Shown in pieces: positions 47,520 to 59,466 of a stretch of 64,000 bases of DNA. Below the pieces are notes generated by a model. It saw only the letters and a program-made list of their open reading frames with translations. It did not search any database and had not been told where the DNA came from. The stretch is taken from positions 1-64,000 of the forward strand of contig NW_025899987.1 of the NCBI RefSeq assembly GCF_022539505.1, written 5' to 3'. The stretch is from Lolium rigidum (Eukaryota > Streptophyta > Magnoliopsida > Poales > Poaceae). How positions within the stretch are numbered: the first letter of the stretch is position 1; every line of letters starts with the position of its first letter. A program made the position numbers and the translations under genes.

Positions 47520-48056
47520 CTAACCATATTTTCCTCTCTCATAGAGATTTTCAGTAGCATCATGAACAAACTCAACAATATAACTATCAAATGAAACATT
47601 CTTATCATGAGCTACATGCATAAAATTATTACTACTCCCAACATAAGCATAATCATTCTTATTAATTGTAGTGGGAGCAAATTCAACAAAGTAGTTATCA
47701 TTATTATTCTCATCAAGTGTAGGAGGCATAGTATAATCATAATAAAATTTATCCTCCATAGTAGGCGGCACCAAAAGACCACTATCATTATAATCATCAT
47801 AAATAGGAGGCAAAGTATCATCAAAGAAAATTTTCTCCTCAATGCTTGGGGGACTAAAAATATCATGCTCATCAAAACCAGCTTCCCCAAGCTTAGAATT
47901 TTCCATAGCATTAGCAACAATGGTGTTCAAAGCGTTCATACTAATATCATTGCTACTAGCATGCAAATAAGGTTTCATAGGTTTTTTAATTTTCGCATCA
48001 AATAATCCATGTCTTAACTCAGGAAATAGATTAAAAAGCTCACTATTATTTTCCAT
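47520..48056 (-). pseudogene. Gypsy leader ORF, unit 1 (frameshifted)
   Basis: 178 residues from MENNSELFNLFPELRHGLFD. Identical in plan to the 249-residue ORF of unit 2, but an extra A at about 47,522-47,524 puts a stop after YERGKYG. It contains the repeated EEK/MEDK...DDTLPPIYD/DYTMPPTLD motif. The protein is acidic and Asn/Asp-rich, with no nucleocapsid zinc knuckle and no catalytic motif. Its position after the primer site is that of gag, but homology to gag cannot be claimed from sequence alone. Confidence 0.65.
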
Positions 48057-48196
48057 TATGCCTAACTAGTGAAAATCAAGAAACAAAAAGATGCAATTGC
48101 AGGATCTAAAGGAAATAGCTTCGAGCACTCACACACCGGCAACAGTGCTAGGAAATAGCTTAGTAGTCGGAGGATGTGAATACCTTTTACCTTACC

Positions 48197-48214
48197 TCCC
48201 CGGCAACGGCGCCA
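48197..48214 (-). other. Primer-binding site, distal copy, unit 1 (perfect)
   Basis: TCCCCGGCAACGGCGCCA on the + strand equals the 3' end of plant tRNA-Asp including CCA. It lies 80 bases from the LTR, outside the usual position. Confidence 0.75.
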
Positions 48215-48265
48215 GAAAATAGCTTAGTTGCCGGGGACCGGAGTGTGAGTGCCTTTTACCTTACC

Positions 48266-48283
48266 TCCCCGACAACGGCGCCA
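48266..48283 (-). other. Primer-binding site, proximal copy, unit 1 (one change)
   Basis: TCCCCGACAACGGCGCCA, one base from the tRNA-Asp end, 10 bases from LTR B. Together with the distal copy it forms a roughly 69-bp tandem repeat that includes the CTTTTACCTTACC block. Confidence 0.75.
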
Positions 48284-48293
48284 GAAAATAGCT

Positions 48294-49745
48294 TGATGTC
48301 TACTCACGCTTCTTTTCCTGTAGACAGTGTTGGGCCTCCGAGAAGCGAGAGGTTTGTAGAACAACAGCAAGTTTCCCTTAAGTGGATCACCCAAGGTTTA
48401 TCGAAGTCGGGGAGGAAGAGGTCAAAGATATCCCTCTCAAGCAACCCTACAATCACGATACAAGAAGTCTCTTGTGTCCCCAACACACCTAATACACTTG
48501 TCAGATGTATAGGTGCACTAGTTCGGCGAAGAGATAGTGAAATACAAGTAATATGGATGTATATGAGCGGTAATAGCAATCTGAAATAAATATGGCAGCA
48601 AGTAAACATGTAGCAGAACAGTGAATAAACGGAGATTCGATGTTTGGAAACAAGGCCTAGGGATCATACTTTCACTAGTGGACACTCTCAACATTGATCA
48701 CATAATAAAACCACTCTACACTCTCTTGTTGGATGAAAAACACCATTAATTGTGTAGGGCTACAAGAGCACCTCAATGCCGGAGTTAACAAGCTCCACAA
48801 CATTCGATGTTCATATTTAAGTAACCTTAGAGTGCATGATAGACCAACGCAATTATACCGAGTACTAACATAGCATGCACATTCCAGATCGTCGACGACT
48901 TCATCAATCTTCATAGCAAAGGTAGCGACATAGATCACAGATCAATACATATCATAGCTAGTAATAGTTAACTTCATAATCTACAAGTGATTACAATCAT
49001 ATCCTATGCCAAGTACTACATGATGCACACACTGTCAACATTACATCATGGAAGATGAATAGACTACTTTAATAACATCACTAGAGTAGCACATAGATGA
49101 TATTCAACTATATCACAAAGAGAGAGATGAACCACATAGCTACGGTAGAGCCCTCAGCCTCGGGGGAGAACTACTCCCTCCTCATCATGGAGACAGCGAT
49201 GGCGGTGAAGATGGCGGTGGTGTCGATGGAGATGCCTTCCGGGGGCAATTCCCTGTCCCGGCGGCGTGCCGGAACAGAGACTTCTGTCCCCCGAATCTTG
49301 GCTTCGCGATGGCGGCGGCTCTGGAAGGTTTCTCGTACCGTGGCTTATTCTCCTCGAAGTTTTAGGTCACGACGACTTATATAGGCGAAGAGTCGGAGTC
49401 GGAAGGGGTCTGGGGGCTCCACACACCAGGGGGCGCCCCCCTCTGGCCGCGCCGCCACCACGTGTGGGGGCCCTGGGCCTCCCCTCTGGTCCCTCTTCGG
49501 TGTTCTGGAAGCTTCGTGGAAATATAAGATTGTGGGCCTTGATTTCGTCCAATTCCGAGAATATTTCCTGTGTAAGATTTCTGAAACCAAAAACAGCAGA
49601 AAACGGAGCGGCACTTCGGCATCTCGTTAATAGGTTAGTTCCGGAAAATGCATCAAAACGATATAAAGTGTGAAAAAAACATGTAGGTATTGTCATAAAA
49701 CAAGCATGGAACATCAGAAATTATAGATACGTTGGAGACGTATCA
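48294..49745 (-). mobile_element. Gypsy array, LTR B (shared middle LTR)
   Basis: 1,452 bp, serving as 3' LTR of unit 2 and 5' LTR of unit 1. It differs from LTRs A and C by a replaced patch at about 48,881-48,945. TATA-like CTTATATAGG at 49,376-49,385 (reverse: CCTATATAAG). The next unit's polypurine tract follows at 49,746. Confidence 0.9.
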
Positions 49746-49967
49746 GCATCCCCAAGCTTAGTTCCTACTCGCCCTCGAGTAGATAAACGATAACAACAAT
49801 AATTTCTGAAGTGACATGCTACCAACATAATCTTGATCCAATAATGATGTAAAGCATATGAACTGAGATCAAATCACTCAAAGCAAATGTCTATATTGAT
49901 ATAAGAGATGATAATGCAAGAGTTAAACAAGCTAGAAGTTTTCATGAACTATTGCTTTAAAGACATG

Positions 49968-49972
49968 AAACC
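49968..49972. repeat. Copia target-site duplication, left
   Basis: AAACC, repeated at 58,777-58,781. The same pentamer occurs once at the empty site in internal region 1. Confidence 0.95.
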
Positions 49973-51761
49973 TGTAGGATAACGTTGCATAGAAAACAAA
50001 AATTTTCCTACGGCGAACACGCAATCCAAGCCAAGATGCAATCTAGAAGACGGTAGCAACGAGGGGGTATCGAGTCTCACCCTTGAAGAGATTCCAAAGC
50101 CTACAAGATGAGGCTCTTGTTGCTGCGGTAGACGATCACTTGCCGCTTGCAAAAGCGCGTAGAAGATCTTGATCACGATCGGTTCCGGCGCCACGAACGG
50201 GCAGCACCTCCGTACTCGGTCACACGTTCGGTTGTTGATGAAGACGGCGTCCACCTCCCCGTTCCAGCGGGCAGCGGAAGTAGTAGCTCCTCTTGAATCC
50301 GACAGCACGACGGCGTGGTGTCGGTGGCGGTGTAGAAGTCCGGCGGAGCTTCGCTAAGCTACGCGGGCAATATGAAGTGGAGGAGCAAAGCTAGGGTTTG
50401 GGAGGGGTGGCCGGCCACTCAAGGGGGCGGCCAAGCTATGGTCTTTGGGGTGGCCGGCCCCCTCCCTTGGCCCCTCATTATATAGGTGGATCCCAAGTGT
50501 TGGTGTCCAAGTCTTCGAATAAGACCCGAAACCAAAACCTTCCATAGGAGGGGGAAACCTAGCCCAACTAGGACTCCCACCCAAAGGTGGGATTCCCACC
50601 TCCCATGTGGGGGGTGGCCGGCCCCCTATGGTGGAGTCCACTTGGGACTCCACCCCCACTAGGGCTGGCCGGCCATGGAGGTGGAGTCCCTTGTGGACTC
50701 CACCTTCCTTGGTGGTTTCTTCCGGACTTTTCTAGAACCTTCTAGAACCTTCCATAGAACCTTCCGCGACATTTTATTTCACATAAAATGACATCCTATA
50801 TATGAATCTTATTCTCAGGACCATTCCGGAACTCCTCGTGATGTCCGGGATCTCATCCGGGACTCCGAACAAATATTCGAACTTCATTCCATAATTCAAG
50901 TACTACCATTTCAACATCCAACTTTAAGTGTGTCACCCTACGGTTCGAGAACTATGTGGACATGGTTGAGTACTCACTCCGACCAATAACCAATAGCGGG
51001 ATGCTGGAGATCCATAATGGCTCCCACATATTCAACGATGACTTTAGTGATCGAATGAACCATTCACATACATTACCAATTCCCTTTGTCTCGCGATATT
51101 TTACTTGTCCGAGGTTTGATCTTCGGTATCACTCTATACCTTGTTCAACCTCGTCTCTCGACAAGTACTCTTTACTCAGTACCGTGGTATGTGGTCTCTT
51201 ATGAACTCATTCATATGCTTGCAAGACATTAGACGACATTCCACCGAGAGGGCCCGAGTATATCTATCCGTCATCGGGATGGACAAATCCCTTTGTTGAT
51301 CCATATGCCTCAACTCATACTTTCCGGATACTTAATCCCACCTTTATAGCCACCCATTTACGCAGTGGTGTTTGGTGTAATCAAAGTACCTTTCCGGTAT
51401 AAGTGATTTACATGATCTCATGGTCATAAGGACTAGGTAACTATGTATCGAAAGCTTATAGCAAATAACTTAATGACGAGATCTTATGCTACGCTTAATT
51501 GGGTGTGTCCATTACATCATTCACACAATGACATAACCTTGTTATTAATAACATCCAATGTTCATGATTATGAAACTAATCATCCATTAATCAACAAGCT
51601 AGTTTAAGAGGCATACTAGGGACTTCTTGTTTGTCTACATATCACACATGTACTAATGTTTCGGTTAATACAATTCTAGCATGATATATAAACATTTATC
51701 ATAAACATAAAGATATAAATAATAACCACTTTATTATTGCCTCTAGGGCATATCTCCTTCG
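49973..51761 (-). mobile_element. Copia 3' LTR
   Basis: Outer end TGTAGG (+ strand) is canonical; the inner end reads CTTCG where the outer end of the other LTR reads CTTCA. Contains a TATA-like box at 50,474-50,484 in element orientation. Confidence 0.93.
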
Positions 51762-51772
51762 GTCTCCCACTT
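51762..51772 (-). other. Copia polypurine tract
   Basis: Reverse strand AAGTGGGAGAC directly before the 3' LTR. This is the plus-strand priming site position. Confidence 0.75.
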
Positions 51773-51794
51773 GCACTAGAGTCAATAATCTAGA

Positions 51795-52369
51795 TTACAT
51801 TGTAATATTCCTAACACCCATGGCATTTTGGTGTTGGTCATGCTTTGCCCTAGGGAGAGCTTTAGTCAACGGATCTGCTACATTCGGATCGGTGTGTACT
51901 TTGCAAATCTTTACTTCTCCATCTTCGATGTACTCGCGAATCGAGTGGTAACGCAGCTTGATATGCTTCAGCCTCTTGTGTGACCTAGGCTCTTGTGCAT
52001 TTGCGATGGCACCCATGTTATCACAGTAAATGATTAATGGGTCCAATGCACTAGGAACCACACCGAGCTCTACAATGAACCTCTTCATCCATACCGCTTC
52101 TGATGAAGCCTCTGAAGCCGCTATGTACTCTGATTCTCGTTGAAGACTTCGCCACCGTGCCTTTGCTTCGAGCTTGCCCAGCTTACTGCAGCACCATTCA
52201 ATATAAACACGTACCCAGATTGTGACTTAGAGTCATCAGGATCAGTGTTCCAACTTGCATCGGTGTAACTTGTTACAACGAGCTCTTGGTCACCTCCATA
52301 ACAAAGAAACATATCCTTAGTTCTTTTCAAGTACTTCAGGATATTCTTGACCGCTGTCCGGTGTTCCAT
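51795..52369 (-). pseudogene. Copia RNase H
   Basis: EHRTAVKNILKYLKRTKDMF, SYTDASWNTDPDDSKSQSGY (first Asp), SWASSKQ, then after a frame break at about 52,121-52,090 KRFIVELGVVP, IYCDNMGAI (catalytic Asp) and HIKLRYHSIREYIEDGEV, ending in the usual VADPLTKAL tail. The stop at 51,795 is 23 bases before the polypurine tract. Confidence 0.88.
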
Positions 52370-52581
52370 TCCTGGATCACTTTGATATCACGCTAGTCAA
52401 ACTAACGGCATGTGCTATATCCGGTCTTGTACATAGCATGGCATACATAATAGAGCCTACTGCCGAAGCATAGGGGATATTACTCATCCTTTCTCTTTCT
52501 TACGCCGTAGCCGGTCCTTGAGTTTTACTCAATACCTTGCCTGGTAACATAGGTAAGAACCCTTTCTTACTTTCGTCCATT

Positions 52582-53616
52582 CTAAACTTCTTTAGAATCT
52601 TGTCCGAGATATGTACTCTGTGATAGCCCTATTAGGCGTCTTGATCTATCTCTATAAATCTTGATGCCTAATATATATGATGCTTCACCAAGGTCTTTCA
52701 TTGAAAAACTATTATTCAAATATCCCTTAACACTGCTTAATAGTTCTATATCATTCCCGATCAATAATATGTCATCTACATATAATATCAGGAATGCTAC
52801 GGAGCTCCCACTCACTTTCTTGTAAATACGAGGCCTCTCCATGACACTTGTATAAACCCGAAGTCTTTGATCACCTTATCAAAGCGTCGGTTCCAACTTC
52901 TTGATGCTTGCTTCGGTCCATAGATTGAACGCTGAAGTTTGCATACTTTGTCGGCATTTTTAGGATCGACAAAACCTTTGGGTTGTACCATATACAACTC
53001 TTCCTCAATGTCTCCATTAAGGAACGCCGTTTTGACATCCATCTGCCAAATCTCATAATCGAAAAATGCAGCTATTGCTAACAAAATCCTCACGAGATTT
53101 TAGCTTCGCTACGAGTGAGAATGTCTCATCGTAGTCAACTCCTTGAATTTGTCGGAAACCCTTTGCGACAAGTCGAGCTTTATAGACGGTAATATTACCA
53201 TCGGCATCTGTTTTTCTCTTGAAGATCCATTTATTCTCGACGACCTTTCGGCTATCGGGTAAGTCTACCAAAGTCCATACTTTGTTATCATACATGGATC
53301 CCATTTCGGATTTCATGGCTTCTTGCCATTTGTTGGAATCTAGGCTCATCATCGCTTCTTCATACGTCGCGGGGTCCTCATCATTGTTATCTACAATCAT
53401 GACATTCGGACAAGGATCATACCAATCAGGAGTGGCACGTTCCCTTGTCGATCTGCGAGGTTCGATAGTTTCCTCGTTCGAAGTTTCATGATCATTATCA
53501 TTAGCTTCCTCTGTTGCCGGTGTAGGCGGTACAGGTACAACTTCCGGTGCTGCGCTACTCTGATCAACGAGTATAGATTCATCAATCTCATCGAGTTCTA
53601 CTTTTCTTCCGGTCAC
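52582..53616 (-). pseudogene. Copia reverse transcriptase
   Basis: Linker (GRKVELDEIDES, DQSSAAPEVVPVP, EPRRSTRERATPDWYD) followed by RT: MKSEMGSMYDNKVWTLVDLP, KWIFKRKTDADG, YKARLVAKGFRQIQGVDYDE, QMDVKTAFLNGDIEEELYM, LQRSIYGPKQASRSWN, and the catalytic LILYVDDILLIGND. Frames change near 53,093 and 52,830. Linker positions 53,490-53,600 are where the inverted duplication at 9.7 kb was folded in the other Copia copy. Confidence 0.9.
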
Positions 53617-53878
53617 TTCTTTAGTGAGAAATTCTCTCTCAAGAAAGGTTCCGTTCTTAGCAACAAAGATTTTGCCTTCGGATCTGTGATAGAAAGTGTA
53701 CCCTATAGTTTCCTTAGGGTATCCTATGAAGACGCATTTCTCCGCTTTGGGTTCTAGCTTGTCCGGTTGTAACTTCTTTACATAGGCTTCGCAACCCCAA
53801 ACTTTCAGGAACGACGGCTTAGGTTTCTTATTAAACCATAATTCATACGGTGTCGTTTCTACGGATTTTGATGGTGCT

Positions 53879-54809
53879 CTATTTAAAGTGAATGCGAGCT
53901 GTCTCTAATGCATAACTCCAAAATGATAACGGCAAATCGGTAAGAGACATCATACTACGAACCATATCTAAGAGAGTTCGATTACGACGTTCGGACACAC
54001 CGTTTCGTTGAGGTGTTCCCGGCGGTGTCAATTGTGAAAGTATTCCGCATTTCTTTAAATGCATGCCAAACTCATAACTCGGATATTCACCTCCACGATC
54101 AGATCGTAGAAATTTGATCTTCTTGTTACGTTGATTTTCTACTTCACTTTGAAATTCCTTAAACTTCTCGAAAGTTTCGGATTTATGTTTCATGAAATAG
54201 ATATACCCATATCTACTCGAGATCATCTGTGAAGGTTAGAACATAACGATAACCACCGCGCGATGCTACGCTCATTGGTCCACATACATCGGTATGTATG
54301 ATTTCCAATAAGTCAGTAGCTCGCTCCATCATACCAGAAAATGGAGTCTTTGTCATTTTTCCCATTAGACATGCTTCGCATCTATCAAGTGACTCAAAGT
54401 CAAGTGATTCAAGTAATCCATCAGTATGGAGTTTCTTCATGCGTTTCACTCCAATATGACCAAGACGACAGTGCCACATATAAGTAGAATTATCATTAAG
54501 TTTAATTCGCTTAGCATCAATGTTATGTATATGCGTATCATTACTATCGAGATCTAATAGAAATAAGCCATTCTTTTGTGGTGCTCGACCATAAAAGATA
54601 TTATTCATAAAAATAGAACAACCATTATTCTCAGACTTGAATGAATAACCGTCTTGCATTAAACAAGATCCGGATATAATGTTCATGCTCAACGCGAGTA
54701 CATAATAGCAATTATTTAGGCTTAAAACTAATCCCGAAGGTAGATGTAGAGGAAGTGTGCCGACTGCGATCACATTGACCTTGGATCCGTTTCCAACGCG
54801 CATCGTCAC
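53879..54809 (-). pseudogene. Copia integrase
   Basis: Pre-integrase part with the HHCC zinc finger (MWHCRLGHIGVKRMKKLHTD, then CEACLMGK). Catalytic core: first Asp in IHTDVCGPM, second in FLRSDRGGEY, Glu in NGVSERRNRTLLDMV, so the DDE triad is visible. A frameshift at about 54,213-54,226 separates the first Asp block from the rest, and another at 53,879 ends the frame. Joins new cDNA to the target, here the AAACC site type. Confidence 0.87.
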
Positions 54810-54810
54810 T

Positions 54811-55215
54811 TCATCTTTCAGCGAGTTGTCGTTTATTCTTTAGTTCCTGTTTCGAGTTACAAATATGAGCAACCGAACCAGTATCAAATACCCAGGTACT
54901 AGAACGAGAACCGGTGAAATGAACATCTATAACATGTATATCAAATATACCTTCTTTCTTCTTCTTGACAAGGCCGCTCTTCGGATCAGCCGGATACTTG
55001 GAGCAATTACGCTTCCGGTGTCCCTTCTCCTTGCGATAATAGCACTCAGCATCGGGCTTAGGGCCGTTCTTAGGTTTCATAGGAGGCGTGGCAGCTTTCT
55101 TGCCACCCTTCTTGAATTTTCCCTTAGACTTGCCCTGTTTCTTGAAGCTGGTGGTCTTGTTGACCATCAACACTTGGTGCTCTTTCTTGATCTCAATCTC
55201 GGCGGCTTTTAGCAT
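54811..55215 (-). pseudogene. Copia nucleocapsid and protease
   Basis: Lys-rich linker, then the zinc knuckle C-YY-R-KEKG-H-RKRN-C: the second Cys of CCHC is replaced by Arg, so zinc binding is doubtful. Aspartic protease follows with TWVFDTGSVAHICNS (active-site DTG). The frame closes after ELKNKRQLAER at 54,811; the next domain begins two bases further in another frame. The protease would process the gag-pol polyprotein. Confidence 0.85.
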
Positions 55216-55784
55216 GCCAAAGAGTTCGAGGCAACTCCTTGTTCATGTTACGCATATTGTAGTTCATCACAAAGTTCTTGTAACTTGGTGGCGGTGATTG
55301 AAGGACACGATTAATCCCCGATCGTTAGGAATCACTATTCCCAAGTCAACGAGTTTCTTCGCATGCCGGTCATGGCGAGCATGTGCTCACTAACGGAGCT
55401 GCCTTCTTCCATCATACAGGTGAAGAAATGTTTCGATGCTTCATAGCATTCCACGGCCGCATGAGTCTCGAATATAGCTTTCAGCTCATTCATCAACTCA
55501 TGAGGATCATGGTGCTCAAAACGTTTTTGAAGATCGGATTCCGGACTGCACGGGATGGCACACCGAACTTGAGAGTACCGAGTTTTCCGAGTCGCGTAAA
55601 CAGCTTTTACTTCATCGGATTCATCTTCTGCGGGAGGGTCACCTAGCGGTGCATCAAGCACAAATTGCAGATTTCCGCCGGAGAGGAAGATCCTCACATG
55701 ACGGAACCGGTCGGTGAAGTTGCTACCGTTGCTCTTAAGTTTCTCTTTCTCTAGGAACTGATTAAAATTGATTGGGGACGCCAT
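55216..55784 (-). pseudogene. Copia gag, N-terminal part
   Basis: Start at 55,784, MASPINFNQFLEKEKLKSNG, the usual opening of BARE-type gag (an upstream in-frame ATG at 55,805 is less likely). Continues with NFTDRFRHVRIFLSGGNLQF, a retrotrans_gag/UBN2-like region with DPHELMNELKAIFETHA and CYEASKHFFTCMMEEGSSVS. The frame is lost after LAMTG near 55,370 but is followed in other frames to 55,216. Forms the capsid of virus-like particles in intact relatives. Confidence 0.85.
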
Positions 55785-56971
55785 CTCTACAACATATATT
55801 TGCAATAGTTTAGACTAAGTTTATGACAAATTGAGTTCAAATTTTAATTCAACATAATTAAAAACCTAAGTGAACTCCCACTCAAAACAATATCCCTCGC
55901 ATTGTCTTAGTGATCACACGAACCAAATCCACCGCACCTAAACCCGATCATCACGAGAAAAGGTGTGATTTCAATGGCGAACACTCAAAGTGTTCATCAT
56001 ATCAACCATATGATTCATGCTCTACCTTTCGGTATCACGTGTTCCGAGACCATGTCTGTACATGCTAGGCTCGTCAAGGCCACCTTAGTATCCGCATGTG
56101 CAAAAGCTTGTCTTGCACCCGTCATATGTACTTATTGAATCTATCACACCCGATCATCACGAGGTGCTTCGAAACGACAAGACTTGGCAACGGTGCTACT
56201 AAGGATGAACACTTTATTATCTTGAGATTTTAGTGAGGGATCATCTTATAATGCTACCGTCGCGATCTAAGCAAAATAAGATGCATAAAAAGGATTAACA
56301 TCACATGCAGTTCATATGTGATATGATATGGCCCTTATGTTCTTGCGCCTTTGATCTTCATCTCCAAAGCACGGATATGATCTCCATCATCTTCGGGCAT
56401 GATCTCCATCATCGTCGGCGTAGCGTCAAGGTCAATGGCGCCGTCTTCATGATTGTCCTCCATGTAGCAACTATTACAACTACTTTGAAATACTACTCAA
56501 CATGAAATTTAAAGACAACCATAAGGCTCCTGCCGGTTGCCACAATACAATAATGATCATCTCATACATATTCATCATCACATTATGGCCATATCACATC
56601 ACCAAACCCTGCAAAAACAAGTTAGACGTCTCTAATTTGGTTTGCATATTTTACGTGGTTTAGGGTTTTCGAGAGAGATCTAATCTACCTACGAACATGA
56701 ACCACAACGTTGATACTAATGTTTTCAATAGAAGAGTAAATTGAATCTTTACTATAGTAGGAGAGACAGGACACCCGCAAAGCCTCTTATGCAATACAAG
56801 TTGCATGTCGAACGAGGAACAAGTCTCATGAACGCGGTCATGTAAAGTTAGTCCGAGCCGCTTCATCCCACTATGCCATAAAGATGCAAAGTACTCAAAC
56901 TAAAGATAACAAGAGCATCAACGCCCACAAACCATTGTGTTCTACTCGTGCAACCATCTATGCATAGACAC

Positions 56972-56984
56972 GGCTGCGATACCA
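56972..56984 (-). other. Copia primer-binding site (initiator tRNA-Met type)
   Basis: Reverse strand TGGTATCGCAGCC, against TGGTATCAGAGCC expected for initiator tRNA-Met; two changes. It starts two bases inside the LTR edge. Confidence 0.75.
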
Positions 56985-56986
56985 CT

Positions 56987-58776
56987 CGTAGGATAACGTT
57001 GCATAGAAAACAAAAATTTTCCTACGGCGAACACGCAATCCAAGCCAAGATGCAATCTAGAAGACGGTAGCAACGAGGGGGTATCGAGTCTCACCCTTGA
57101 AGAGATTCCAAAGCCTACAAGATGAGGCTCTTGTTGCTGCGGTAGACGATCACTTGCCGCTTGCAAAAGCGCGTAGAAGATCTTGATCACGATCGGTTCC
57201 GGCGCCACGAACGGGCGAGCACCTCCGTACTCGGTCACACGTTCGGTTGTTGATGAAGACGACGTCCACCTCCCCGTTCCAGCGGGCAGCGGAAGTAGTA
57301 GCTCCTCTTGAATCCGACGGCACGACGGCGTGGTGTCGGTGGCGGTGTAGAAGTCCGGCGGAGCCTCGCTAAGCTACGCGGGCAATATGAAGTGGAGGAG
57401 CAAAGCTAGGGTTTGGGAGGGGGTGGCCGGCCACTCAAGGGGCGGCCAAGCTATGGTCTTTGGGGTGGCCGGCCCCCTCCCTTGGCCCCTCATTATATAG
57501 GTGGATCCCAAGTGTTGGTGTCCAAGTCTTCGAATAAGACCCGAAACCAAAACCTTCCATAGGAGGGGGAAACCTAGCCCAACTAGGACTCCCACCCAAA
57601 GGTGGGATTCCCACCTCCCATGTGGGGGGTGGCCGGCCCCCTATGGTGGAGTCCACTTGGGACTCCACCCCCACTAGGGCTGGCCGGCCATGGAGGTGGA
57701 GTCCCTTGTGGACTCCACCTTCCTTGGTGGTTTCTTCCGGACTTTTCTAGAACCTTCTAGAACCTTCCATAGAACCTTCCGCGACATTTTATTTCACATA
57801 AAATGACATCCTATATATGAATCTTATTCTCCGGACCATTCCGGAACTCCTCGTGATGTCCGGGATCTCATCCGGGACTCCGAACAAATATTCGAACTTC
57901 ATTCCATAATTCAAGTACTACCATTTCAACATCCAACTTTAAGTGTGTCACCCTACGGTTCGAGAACTATGTGGACATGGTTGAGTACTCACTCCGACCA
58001 ATAACCAATAGCGGGATGCTGGAGATCCATAATGGCTCCCACATATTCAACGATGACTTTAGTGATCGAATGAACCATTCACATACATTACCAATTCCCT
58101 TTGTCTCGCGATATTTTACTTGTCCGAGGTTTGATCTTCGGTATCACTCTATACCTTGTTCAACCTCGTCTCTCGACAAGTACTCTTTACTCGATACCGT
58201 GGTATGTGGTCTCTTATGAACTCATTCATATGCTTGCAAGACATTAGACGACATTCCACCGAGAGGGCCCGAGTATATCTATCCGTCATCGGGATGGACA
58301 AATCCCATTGTTGATCCATATGCCTCAACTCATACTTTCCGGATACTTAATCCCACCTTTATAGCCACCCATTTACGCAGTGGTGTTTGGTGTAATCAAA
58401 GTACCTTTCCGGTATAAGTGATTTACATGATCTCATGGTCATAAGGACTAGGTAACTATGTATCGAAAGCTTATAGCAAATAACTTAATGACGAGATCTT
58501 ATGCTACGCTTAATTGGGTGTGTCCATTACATCATTCACACAATGACATAACCTTGTTATTAATAACATCCAATGTTCATGATTATGAAACTAATCATCC
58601 ATTAATCAACAAGCTAGTTTAAGAGGCATACTAGGGACTTCTTGTTTGTCTACATATCACACATGTACTAATGTTTCGGTTAATACAATTCTAGCATGAT
58701 ATATAAACATTTATCATAAACATAAAGATATAAATAATAACCACTTTATTATTGCCTCTAGGGCATATCTCCTTCA
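56987..58776 (-). mobile_element. Copia 5' LTR
   Basis: Outer end canonical (CTTCA on + strand at 58,776); the inner end reads CGTAGG where the outer end of the other LTR reads TGTAGG. Promoter side for the element. Confidence 0.93.
57491..57502 (-). promoter_or_regulatory. TATA box of Copia 5' LTR
   Basis: Reverse strand CTATATAATGAG, a good TATA box at the position expected for the U3/R border of BARE-type LTRs. Confidence 0.6.
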
Positions 58777-58781
58777 AAACC
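58777..58781. repeat. Copia target-site duplication, right
   Basis: AAACC, matching 49,968-49,972. Confidence 0.95.
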
Positions 58782-59391
58782 GTACAAAGTTCATTAAAGA
58801 TGTTTTAAGTATCCAGCGTAGAAGTTCTATCCTTCATTCCAAGCATCAAGTAAATTTTCACAACAAAGAAGGATTCAGTCAAGTAAAAATAAACATGAAT
58901 GTCATGAATCAAGCATGTTCGAAGTCTACTCAACCGGTGAGCGCAAGCATTTGGTATTAGCACCAGGATGTTATGGCATAAAGAACGTTAATGGGGGTTT
59001 GGAAGGCCAAATGGAAGAAAGTCTTACAAAGCTGTAAGTGATCATTAGACAAGAGGAAGCCTTATGATCGAAGCTATGCAAGGAGTAGTGATTGCCATGC
59101 AACGGATGCACATAGAGCTATATGTGTATGAAAGCTCTCCAATGGAACTAGTGGGGGTGCATCCAACTTGGTTGCTCACGAAGACCTATAGCACTTTTGA
59201 GGAAGCTCATCATTGGAATATACAACCCAAGTTCTATAGTGTAAATTCCCCACATAGTTATACTAGTAAAACATGAAAACTCTCTCACATGGAGTATAGG
59301 TGCTAAACATGAGCACAAATGATGACTATGAATACTGCAGGTGCTAAAACATGAGCACAAGTGTGGATAAAAGATAGTGATGTTGCCCCTC

Positions 59392-59466
59392 TTTTTCTTT
59401 ATTCTCTTTTTTTTTTCTTTTTCTTTTTCTTTTCTATTTTTCTATTTCTTTTCTTTTTCTCTTTTT
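59392..59466. repeat. Pyrimidine microsatellite (T/C), copy 2
   Basis: Counterpart of 45,410-45,480 in internal region 2, with different unit order and length. Confidence 0.8.

Larger units (their letters stand above)
44570..48293 (-). mobile_element. Gypsy array, internal region 1 (3.7 kb, no pol)
   Basis: Element orientation from 48,293: doubled primer site, a leader ORF broken at 47,520, then about 2.9 kb of non-coding AT-rich DNA with a pyrimidine tract, and a polypurine GCTTGGGATGC before LTR A. There is no protease, RT, RNase H or integrase anywhere, so the element is non-autonomous. It is nearly identical to internal region 2. Confidence 0.88.
49973..58776 (-). mobile_element. Complete BARE/Angela-like Copia retrotransposon
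   Basis: 8.8 kb, - strand, with LTRs of 1,789 and 1,790 bp that show only about ten differences by eye, 5-bp target duplication AAACC, primer site and polypurine tract. Order in element orientation: 5' LTR (58,776-56,987), leader, gag, protease, integrase, RT, RNase H, 3' LTR (51,761-49,973). This is Copia order. The near-identical LTRs mean a recent insertion, yet every gene carries frameshifts. Family name from LTR opening TGAAGGAGATATGCCCTAGA (memory). Confidence 0.95.

Noticed and set aside
47607..48005. Ile-rich ORFs opposite the Gypsy leader ORF (also near 61,588 and 19,717)
   Set aside because: Antisense shadows of an Asp/Asn-rich frame; the same shadow recurs wherever the leader ORF occurs.
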